Shown piece by piece: positions 7,759 through 15,400 of a DNA stretch of 64,000 bases. This stretch comes from Ohtaekwangia sp036503775 (GTDB lineage Bacteria; Bacteroidota; Bacteroidia; Cytophagales; Cyclobacteriaceae), in contig DASXWH010000269.1 in the NCBI GenBank assembly GCA_036503775.1, positions 7,628 through 71,627 of the forward strand, given 5' to 3'. Position numbers and translations under genes: made by a program. The notes beneath the pieces were generated by a model. The model was not told the origin of the DNA. It ran no database searches and saw only the letters and a list, made by a program, of their open reading frames with translations. Each line of letters begins with the position of its first letter. Position 1 is the stretch's first letter.

Positions 7759-9027
7759 TTAATCGGAAATGGCCTGATAGGTTAATACTTTAAATTTCTC
7801 ACCAATGCTCCAGTAGGGTGTTTGATAAATGTTGGTGAAGAGCAAACCGATTAATCTTTCTTTTGGATCGGCCCAATAATGCGTATTAAACGCACCTCCC
7901 CAGGAGAACGATCCGATAGAATAGGGTGACTGATAATCATTGTCGATAGTCTCCAGGCCAAATCCCAATCCAAAAGGAGAACTCTCTTTTATTTTTTGGT
8001 CGGTCAACATCAATTCAACGGTTTTACGACTCAGTAAGCGAACTCCGTTATATTCTCCTTTATTGAGAAACAGCTGCAAGAATTTAGCATAATCTTCTAC
8101 AGTTGATGATAAGCCGGCACCACCGGAAAAATATTTTCCTTTTGTCGCGGGATAGTTTGGATTAACCTTATCATAGACTTTGCCTTTGGTACTGGCAATC
8201 TTTCCGGTGGGCGTTCCTTCATATAAGGTCACCAGTCGTTTATACTTTTCTTCAGGCAAATAAAAATAGGTATCCTTCATACCCAATGGATCAAAAATTC
8301 TCTTCTTAAGGAATTCATCAAACGTTAATCCAGACCAAACTTCTATCAGATAACCCAGAACATCCGTATTCAATCCATATGTCCATTTTTCTCCCGGCTG
8401 ATGTTTTAATGGTAACGTTCCAAGAATTTTTATCTTTTCACCCAGTATTTGATCGTTGGCACCAATGCCACTTGGAACACCTGCTTTGGCATAGATGGCT
8501 TTGAATTCGTTGCTGCCAATGGCTGCATAGTCTATGCCGGAGGAATGTGTGAGCAGGTGGCGTATCGTTATTTCACCTTTGGCGGGTTCAGTGGTGTATG
8601 TACTGTCAGCAGCCCTAAAAGATTTCAGTATGGTAGCGTTCTTGAATTCCGGGATATATTTTGAAACTGGGTCGTCCAGCAAAAATTTACCTTCTTCCCA
8701 AAGCATCATTACCGCACAGCTGGTAATGGCTTTCGTTTGAGAAGCAATCCGGAATATGTCATCCTTTTTTAAACTTACTTTATTTTCGATATCGCTATAC
8801 CCATAGGCCTTGTGGTAGACAATTTTCCCATCTCTGACAAGTAACACAACAGCTCCGGGTATCCAGCTATTTTTTACATGCTCATCGATCATTTTGTCAA
8901 TACGTGTCAAACGTTCTGTTGATAGCCCTGCCTCTTCAGGTTTTACTGACGGAGTCAGGTTTTTCACTGACTGAGAAAATGACATTAAAGAAAGGGAGCA
9001 GAGTAAAATACTAAGTGTAGTGCGCAT
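7759..9027 (-). CDS. Serine hydrolase of the class C beta-lactamase family, exported
   Basis: ATG at 9027 gives a signal peptide (MRTTLSILLCSLSLMSFSQ); an ATG at 9042 adds five residues. The mature protein has the penicillin-binding fold: the nucleophile motif SQTK at residues 96-99 (numbering from 9027) and the catalytic tyrosine in WTYGLNTDVLG, the arrangement of esterase EstB-like members rather than true beta-lactamases. Near the C-terminus SFSWGGAFNTHYWADP replaces the KTG box. It likely hydrolyses an ester, peptide or lactone in the periplasm. It is convergent with the Hsp20-like gene and preceded by a terminator that isolates it from the operon upstream. Confidence 0.88.
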   Translation of the reverse strand: MRTTLSILLCSLSLMSFSQSVKNLTPSVKPEEAGLSTERLTRIDKMIDEHVKNSWIPGAVVLLVRDGKIVYHKAYGYSDIENKVSLKKDDIFRIASQTKAITSCAVMMLWEEGKFLLDDPVSKYIPEFKNATILKSFRAADSTYTTEPAKGEITIRHLLTHSSGIDYAAIGSNEFKAIYAKAGVPSGIGANDQILGEKIKILGTLPLKHQPGEKWTYGLNTDVLGYLIEVWSGLTFDEFLKKRIFDPLGMKDTYFYLPEEKYKRLVTLYEGTPTGKIASTKGKVYDKVNPNYPATKGKYFSGGAGLSSTVEDYAKFLQLFLNKGEYNGVRLLSRKTVELMLTDQKIKESSPFGLGFGLETIDNDYQSPYSIGSFSWGGAFNTHYWADPKERLIGLLFTNIYQTPYWSIGEKFKVLTYQAISD

Positions 9028-9075
9028 GGTTAGGAGATTCAATTCGGACTATGGTGTGGCTAATTTAAAAACAAG

Positions 9076-9099
9076 AAGCCACTCTTATCAGGGTGGCTT
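9076..9099 (-). terminator. Terminator after the HNH gene (minus strand)
   Basis: Seven-bp arms AAGCCAC (9076-9082) and GTGGCTT (9093-9099) form a hairpin; reading the minus strand, a T-rich tract follows. It ends the operon coming from 11.8 kb and separates it from the serine hydrolase gene. Confidence 0.75.
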
Positions 9100-9125
9100 A
9101 AAATAATTGAGATAGTTTCACCCAA

Positions 9126-9689
9126 TCAGATTTTAACGTGGCTCCAATTCTCTCCGATTTTGATGCGGTGTATCTGCATGTCGGAAACCTTAAATTGTTT
9201 GGCCAGCATTTTCAACGTTGGCTGTTTTTTTGAATTGAAGAGTGCCCGTTTGATCTTTCTTACTTTGTCTGCAGTAAGTTTCGGGCCTTCCTCGGGCGTC
9301 ATCCGGATCAGTACATTGGGATCTTTTTTAGCATGTTCAATCTGATCTTCATGTTTTACCCATTTCAGATTGGATGCTTTATTGTTTTCTTTTTTGTGAT
9401 CCAGGTGAATTACAAAATTATGCTTGGGATTGGCCTGTTTACAAAAGTAATCGGCTACCAGGCGGTGTATATAATAATTCTGCCTGGTTGTTTCTCTGCC
9501 AATGGTTATGCTCGGATACCCCTGGGTAAGTCTTGGTCGTAACTGGTAACCTTCTTCAATGCTGGTTTTGAAACTTACGATCCTGCCTTTATTGGAAACA
9601 GCGTATCGTTTTGTTGTTGTCCCTTTCTTTAGCTTAAGCTCCTTCCAGACTTCTCCGCTTAGGGATTTGATTGTTGTTGATTTTGCCAT
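9126..9689 (-). CDS. HNH endonuclease with NUMOD4 domain
   Basis: ATG at 9689 is preferred: it lies four bases beyond the aminotransferase stop and gives 187 residues starting MAKSTTIKSLSGEVWKEL, the normal beginning of a NUMOD4 domain (about residues 10-60, with YAVSNKGRIVSF). An HNH core follows at about 75-125 (IHRLVADYF, then IHLDHKKENNKASNLKWV), and a C-terminal helix-turn-helix-like segment (TADKVRKIKRALFN, LKMLAKQFKVSDMQIHRIKIGENW) resembling NUMOD1. This is the layout of free-standing phage or intron homing endonucleases that cut one DNA strand or both. It is the last gene of the aminotransferase operon. It may be a resident mobile gene rather than part of that pathway. Confidence 0.85.
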   Translation of the reverse strand: MAKSTTIKSLSGEVWKELKLKKGTTTKRYAVSNKGRIVSFKTSIEEGYQLRPRLTQGYPSITIGRETTRQNYYIHRLVADYFCKQANPKHNFVIHLDHKKENNKASNLKWVKHEDQIEHAKKDPNVLIRMTPEEGPKLTADKVRKIKRALFNSKKQPTLKMLAKQFKVSDMQIHRIKIGENWSHVKI

Positions 9690-9693
9690 AATT

Positions 9694-10599
9694 CTAGAAT
9701 GGTAATGTTTCTGATAGAACAGGGATGAGTTTGTGAAAATGTTCCTGTAATAGGGGTAACAATTTTTTTCCAGATTTGTTCGTAATCTTTCTTCCGTCAA
9801 TTTCTAACACTGGAGTTAGTTCGCCCATTGTCCCCGTTGCAAATACCTCATCCGCAGTATAAAATTCGGTAAGCGATAAGTTACGCTCCTCCATGGAGAT
9901 GTTACTTTCTTTACAGATTTCAATTACCAGGCCACGGGTGATCCCATGAAGACAGGCATCGGCAAATGGAGTTAAAATTTTGCCGTCACGGACCATGAAA
10001 ATATTAGTATCGTTCAATTCTGCCACAAAACCCTGATGATCAAGCATAACAGCGGCATCAACGCCACTCACGTTGGCCTGGATCTTTGCCAGGATATTAT
10101 TCAGCAGATTATTGTGATGAATTTTTGAATCAAGAAATTGCGGATTGTTCCTGCGTTGTGTGGAAGTTATTACACGAATACCCGAGTCGTTATCATAGAC
10201 TAATGGCTTCCACTCTGCCAGTACAATAAGACAGGATCCTTTTGTGTTTAACCTTGGGTCCATTCCTGAAGTAATCTTTTCTCCTCTTGTTAAGGTTAAC
10301 CGAATATGTGTTTCATCACGCATACCGTTGGCCTGAAGTGTTTCGAAGATGGCATTTTTGATTTGTTGTTTCTCAGGGATGTGGTCAAAAGCAAGCGTAT
10401 GTGCGGAATCAACTAAGCGATCAAGATGCCTGTCTAAACAGAATATTCCATTCTTGTAAACACGCAGTCCCTCCCAAACGGCATCACCACCCTGAACCGA
10501 ACTGTCAAACACGGAGATCTTCGCATCTTCACGCGATACTAAAACTCCACCAACGTGGATCTTGATGTTGGCATTCTTAGCATTGAATTTTTGAAGCAT
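9694..10599 (-). CDS. Class IV PLP-dependent aminotransferase (plant BCAT-like type)
   Basis: ATG 10599 (MLQKFNAKNANIKIHVGG) is chosen over 10653, whose extra residues are hydrophobic and unlike the family. The 301-residue protein has the class IV fold: VFDSSVQGGDAVWEGLRVY, the lysine segment DSKIHHNNLLNNILAKIQAN, LDHQGFVAELNDTNIFMV, and the phosphate-binding region ADEVFATGTMGELTPV. These blocks match, from memory, the aminotransferase half of plant branched-chain aminotransferase-like fusion proteins better than they match IlvE. In those plant proteins the other half resembles the gene at 10689 here. It probably transfers an amino group between an amino acid and a keto acid or acts on a D-amino acid; the substrate is unknown. 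Confidence 0.85.
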   Translation of the reverse strand: MLQKFNAKNANIKIHVGGVLVSREDAKISVFDSSVQGGDAVWEGLRVYKNGIFCLDRHLDRLVDSAHTLAFDHIPEKQQIKNAIFETLQANGMRDETHIRLTLTRGEKITSGMDPRLNTKGSCLIVLAEWKPLVYDNDSGIRVITSTQRRNNPQFLDSKIHHNNLLNNILAKIQANVSGVDAAVMLDHQGFVAELNDTNIFMVRDGKILTPFADACLHGITRGLVIEICKESNISMEERNLSLTEFYTADEVFATGTMGELTPVLEIDGRKITNKSGKKLLPLLQEHFHKLIPVLSETLPF

Positions 10600-10688
10600 G
10601 AAAAAAAATTTGATAAGCAATACTACTATAAACATGAGGAAGCACCTCATCACTAATCAGAAAAACAGGAACTTATTTATTTACTCAA

Positions 10689-11402
10689 TCAGGCATGGAT
10701 CGAGTACGGCAAAAGTTTAGTGTAGTATTCAAGAGCTTGTTCGTGCAATGATGCCAGGTGATTGGGCAATGCTCGGTTGCTGGTAGGTTGTTTGTCGAAA
10801 CCTGTTGATTGATGAACATTATTATACCAATGCTTAGCCCATACGCCATCATAAGGTTTGGGACCTGAAGCCCATTTTAACATTCGAGTTGAAAACGGAA
10901 TTCCAATTCTTTCACACAATGTGTTAAGTACGCCTTCAGGGTTTTCTAACAATATCCCTGAATCCAACACAAGCGGATGCTGGTTTTTCAATTTTAAACG
11001 GTTGAACAATTGATATTGATATTCAATACCAACGTCACGCATAACCGGCTGATTGATTACCTGAGCGTAACTGGAAATGATTTGTCTCGGATTGCGGATA
11101 AGGAAAAGATTGATCACGTCATCCAGAAAGGATTCATTCATAAGTTCAATATGATGCGCCATGTTCTTTATAAAAAGTACAGGCTTATCCCAGGGGCCAA
11201 AAATTTTCTTAAGTACCTCCTGCTCATTCACGGGCTGGCTAATTAATACTTCTTCTCTGCCGGGATGGTCAGCTCCGCTTGTTTCAAGATAGAAAGCATA
11301 AAATGGTTCATCCAGAACAATAGTGTCTTCGCGCTGTGCGAACGAATACATAAAAGCAGTAGATATATTTCGGGGACTTGAAATCAGGTTAATCCGGACC
11401 AT
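10689..11402 (-). CDS. P-loop sulfotransferase-like protein
   Basis: A 237-residue protein with sulfotransferase-type nucleotide motifs: ISSPRNISTAFMYSF at the N-terminus (5'-phosphosulfate loop position) and LFLIRNPRQIISSYAQV (3'-phosphate motif RxPR...S) near residues 100-115. Later blocks, MLKWASGPKPYDGVWAKHWY and HQSTGF, match what I recall of the N-terminal half of plant branched-chain aminotransferase-like fusions. The start overlaps nothing but directly abuts the stop of the Zn-ribbon gene. The aminotransferase begins 89 bases downstream. Whether it binds PAPS and transfers sulfate, or has become a kinase or hydrolase-like P-loop protein, is unclear. Confidence 0.75.
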   Translation of the reverse strand: MVRINLISSPRNISTAFMYSFAQREDTIVLDEPFYAFYLETSGADHPGREEVLISQPVNEQEVLKKIFGPWDKPVLFIKNMAHHIELMNESFLDDVINLFLIRNPRQIISSYAQVINQPVMRDVGIEYQYQLFNRLKLKNQHPLVLDSGILLENPEGVLNTLCERIGIPFSTRMLKWASGPKPYDGVWAKHWYNNVHQSTGFDKQPTSNRALPNHLASLHEQALEYYTKLLPYSIHA

Positions 11403-11768
11403 TCAGAACTCTTTTTTTATAACCAGTAAGAAATAATCTTTTTCAATTGGTAAGTATCCCTGATCGTAACAATAGAAATACCGCACACCTTCTTTTGTTG
11501 TATAGATGCTGGTGAAGTAATTGAAGTCGAAACCCTGGGATCTTAATTTGTCGCCACTCACTTTGGTTTTGCCTTCCGGATTCAATTCCGTAAGAATTCG
11601 TCTGTTCTTCCGTAACGTGTTATTGACATTCCGTATATAGTTGTTGTCATTGCTTTTTAAGCCATTGTTATACGCGATACGACATGTGTCAGAACAGAAT
11701 TTTTTATCGATCCTTCCTTTGATGGGTTCACCACACTCCAGACAGCTTTTTTCAGCATTTTTAGTCAT
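11403..11768 (-). CDS. Small Zn-ribbon protein
   Basis: A 121-residue protein. Residues 9-30 hold a zinc ribbon: CLECGEPI then FCSDTCRIAYNN, i.e. two Cxx(x)C knuckles, as in DUF2116-like proteins. The rest is basic and then mixed, with YFYCYDQGYLPIEKDYFLLVIKKEF at the end; no further domain is recognised. It opens the operon whose next gene starts at the base after its stop codon. Its upstream region carries two tandem CGTTTACAAA units and an inverted half-site. A nucleic-acid-binding or regulatory role is plausible but only inferred. Confidence 0.75.
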   Translation of the reverse strand: MTKNAEKSCLECGEPIKGRIDKKFCSDTCRIAYNNGLKSNDNNYIRNVNNTLRKNRRILTELNPEGKTKVSGDKLRSQGFDFNYFTSIYTTKEGVRYFYCYDQGYLPIEKDYFLLVIKKEF

Positions 11769-11776
11769 TTATTATC

Positions 11777-11818
11777 CGTTTACAAACGTTTACAAACGAA
11801 TATAATCGATAGTAAACG
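11777..11818. promoter_or_regulatory. Tandem and inverted CGTTTAC motifs between Zn-ribbon gene and ssb
   Basis: CGTTTACAAA occurs twice in direct tandem (11777-11786 and 11787-11796), so the units are one helical turn apart, and the reverse complement of the core, GTAAACG, lies at 11812-11818. The cluster begins nine bases before the Zn-ribbon start (11768, minus) and about 105 bases before ssb. It may be an operator for either or both divergent genes. Confidence 0.45.
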
Positions 11819-11922
11819 TTTTTCATACGATTAGCCGGAACATCCTGCCACACCTTTGTATCGTCAATCGGACAATAACCGGTTACTGAAATTCAAAGCG
11901 TATAACATAAACAAATACACAT

Positions 11923-12261
11923 ATGTCAAACTTAAGAAACAGCGTGCAGCTCATTGGTCGTCTTGGTAAAGATCCGGAAGTAAGAACATTCGAAAGTGGT
12001 AGAAAACTGACCACGTTTTCAATTGCTACTACGGATTCGTATAAAAATCAAAAAGGTGAGAAGGTACAGGAAACGCAATGGCACAACCTGGTTATCTGGG
12101 GAAAACTGGCAGACATCGCTGGCCAGTATTTAAAAAAAGGTAATGAAATAGCCATTCAGGGTAAGCTGGTGCATCGTACATATGAAACTTCTGCCGGTGA
12201 GAAAAAATACATGACCGAGATCAATGTAAGTGATCTGGTTATGTTGGGTGAAAAATCTTAA
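11923..12261 (+). CDS. ssb: Single-stranded DNA-binding protein
   Basis: A 112-residue OB-fold protein that starts MSNLRNSVQLIGRLGKDPEVR and contains FSIATTDSYKN, TQWHNLVIWGKLADIAGQYLKKGNEIAIQGKL and TYETSAGEKKYMTEI, all typical SSB blocks. It binds single-stranded DNA in replication, repair and recombination, usually as a tetramer. The usual glycine-rich linker and acidic DDIPF-like tip, which recruits partner proteins, are absent; the protein ends soon after the OB fold. Such short SSBs are common in Bacteroidota, where a second full-length SSB may exist elsewhere. It has its own terminator. Confidence 0.93.
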   Translation: MSNLRNSVQLIGRLGKDPEVRTFESGRKLTTFSIATTDSYKNQKGEKVQETQWHNLVIWGKLADIAGQYLKKGNEIAIQGKLVHRTYETSAGEKKYMTEINVSDLVMLGEKS

Positions 12262-12291
12262 AACCAAAGAAATACCCGTTGTGTGCTATAC

Positions 12292-12323
12292 AGCCTGAGT
12301 TCGAAAGGACCAGGCTTTTTTTT
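12292..12323 (+). terminator. Terminator after ssb
   Basis: AGCCTG (12292-12297) pairs with CAGGCT (12311-12316); inside, GTTC and GGAC close a GAAA tetraloop. A run of eight T completes a rho-independent terminator 30 bases after the ssb stop. Confidence 0.88.
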
Positions 12324-12445
12324 ATTTCTGCCCGCTGTTAACTGCCTTTAAGGCTTGTTAAAGGGTCGGGAAATTTCTCCCCACGGGAACGATTTCGGAC
12401 CATTAAATCATGTACCTTCATATCCGGCTTTAACCTTAACCGCAT

Positions 12446-15400
12446 ATGAGATCAGTTACCCAAACTGTTGTAATCACCGTTTTGTTTGTTTTTACCGTCT
12501 TAAACGCCTTTTCACAGGGCAATAGACCGGGCGTGATTCGTGTAAAAATCAGATCAGAAGTAGCTTCCCAGATTAATTCCGGCCGCCTTGCAAGTCACCA
12601 GTTTGGTATCTCCTCAGTTGATGAGGTAAGCGAACAAATCGGTGTAACGGGTGTGAGACGTTTATTTCGCCCCGCAGGAGTATATGAGAAAGCGCATCAA
12701 AAATTCGGTTTGCACTTATGGTATGAAATCTCTTTCAAAGAGCAAATATCAGTTAGTAGCGCTCTGGCGGCCTATAAAAATTTGTCGGTATTTGAAGTTG
12801 TTGAACCTTGCAGAGAGTATCGGCTCATTGAGCCTCAGCAGCAAGTCAACCCATCTGTTACTCCACAGGCATTAACAGGTCCTACCAACGATCCATCCTT
12901 TGGCCTGCAATGGCATTATTCGAATACAGGACAAAGCGGAGGTACACCGGGCGCTGATATAAGTCTTCCACAAGCGTGGTCTGTTCAGACCGGTAACCCT
13001 GACGTAGTTGTAGCGGTGATCGATGGTGGTATAGATATTAATCATCCAGACCTGCGTGCCTCCTTATGGATTAATACAGACGAGGTTCCCGGAAACAATA
13101 TTGATGATGATTTAAATGGCTATGTAGATGATGTAAATGGTTATGGATTTGGTGACAATACCGGAACGATTTTTCCACATTATCATGGTACGCACGTAGC
13201 AGGAACTATTGGTGCCGTTACCAATAATAATATTGGTGTTGCCGGGATTGCCGGGGGCTCAGCTACAGGTAACGGAGCACGACTCATGTCGTGCGCTGGA
13301 TTCGGTTCATTTGGCGTTGGGGGGTTTGAGGATGCAATGGTTTATGCTGCCGATAATGGTGCAGTGATTTCACAAAACAGCTGGGGAGGAGGAGGAACGG
13401 CAATTGAAGCTGCAATTGATTATTTCATTGCTCGTGCAGGTCTCGATAACCGGGACGCCAATTTTGATAATAACATACAGATTGGTCCTATGGCCGGAGG
13501 CATCGTGATCTTTGCGGCTGGAAACAGCAGTACAACTGATCCGAGTATTGGCTACCCTGCATCCTATTCTCCCGTTATGGCCGTGGCGTCTATGGACCAT
13601 AACGATCAAAAATCAGGATTCTCAAATTATGGAACATGGGTGGATATTGCCGCACCCGGATCGGATGTGTACAGTACCTATCCGGTTGACCTGGGAAGCT
13701 ATGCATACTTATCCGGTACCTCCATGGCATGCCCGCATGTTTCAGGGGTTGCTGCATTGATTATTTCCCAGTTTAAAGCACAGGGATATTCACCCGAGTT
13801 GGTTTGGGACAGGTTACAGTTCACAGCGGATAATGTGGATAGCCGTAACCCGAATTACGTTGGCATGTTGGGCAGTGGCCGGTTAAATGCTTATCAGGCC
13901 CTGCAAACTCCGGATGATATACCACCTGCCGCCATAACTACTTTGGAGATCGCTCAGGCAAAACTTACCAGCATGGTTCTCCGGTGGGTTGCAACAGGCT
14001 CAAGCGGACAGGAGGGAGCAGCAAGTCAGTATGAACTTCGCTACTCAACTCAACCTATCAACAGTGGTAATTTTAATTCAGCTACGCTCATAACAGGATT
14101 GTCAAGGCCAAAAAATTCCGGTAGCCTTGAAGAGTTTGAAGCCAGCGGATTGCAGCACAGCACACGTTATTACTTTGCTCTAAAAGCACGCGATTTTTTT
14201 GGAAATGTTTCTACCATTTCCAACGTGGTAAACGCGAGCACGCTTCAGCCACCTGTCATAGTTGTTACACCGACTTCTCTTACCGAAAACCTGTTAAGCG
14301 GACAGACATCAACCCGACAGCTTTCTATCCGAAACACCGGAGCAAGTGACCTGCTACTCAAAATTTCTTCGAGCAGTAGTTTGTTGAGTGGACGCAAACG
14401 ATCCGCTATGTTAAAAGCAATGCCTCCTGTTGAGTACAAAGGTCCCCGGTCAACACTTCCGTACAAGACTATACTGGATGTAGATGCTGAAAAAGACAAC
14501 AGCCAAGTCAAATCATCTTCGCCTAAACCTCAATCAACCGGACGCCTTTTTTCACTCAATTTTTCGACAGGACAAATTGTTGAACTTGATACGGACGATG
14601 GTAGTATAATCAGTGGCTTTTCAGCTCCGGAATCATTTTCAGGAGGCCCTGAAGGATTGGCATTTGATGGCTCCTATATTTATTTCGTTAATAACTTTGG
14701 TACACGCACGATCTATAAAATAGATCCCACATCAGGCGTTGTAGAGTCTACATTGCAACTATCGCAAGTACAGAATATTGATGCATTGGCATCCTCCGGT
14801 AAATTGCTTTATGCCCTTGACTATAACCTGGGGGTGATCTACGAAATTGATTTTGAAGAAGGTGAAGTATTGCGAACGATTGACCCTACCGTTTACATCA
14901 TAGGTGGGATGAGCTTTGGCGGAAGCCGGTCAACTTTATTTGTTTCGAATGGACAGTCGGCCATTTATGAACTGGATATAGAAACCGGATCTGTGGTTAA
15001 TAGTTTTTCTCCCACCGGAACAATTTATGGGCTGGGTTATTCCGCAGCAGCGGGTGTATTGTTTGCAGCCAATGTTTCTTATGGGCGTCTTGATATATAT
15101 GATCCGGATACCGGCCAATTACTGCGAACAATTTCTTCCGTAAATACATCAGCCTTAACATCTGATGAAGCGGGAGGAGCTTGGTTGAAACCTGACGAAT
15201 CTGTTTCTGTAGTTCATGCGGGAGAAACGGTAAATGTTCCGGTTCTTTTTGATGCTACCGGTCTGTATGGTGGCACATACCATGGAGACATAAAGATCAA
15301 AAGCAATGATCCGGTTACTCCATTAGTAACTATACCTGCAACGTTACATGTTACAGGTGCGCCTAACCTCGTAGTTAATTATGAATCATTCGCGTTTGGA

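Noticed and set aside
7759..9027. True beta-lactamase resistance gene
   Set aside because: The KTG box is absent and the tyrosine motif is of the EstB esterase type, so antibiotic resistance is not supported.
9690..10653. Longer N-terminus of the aminotransferase (start at 10653)
   Set aside because: The added residues are hydrophobic and unlike the family, and the ATG at 10599 gives the normal start.
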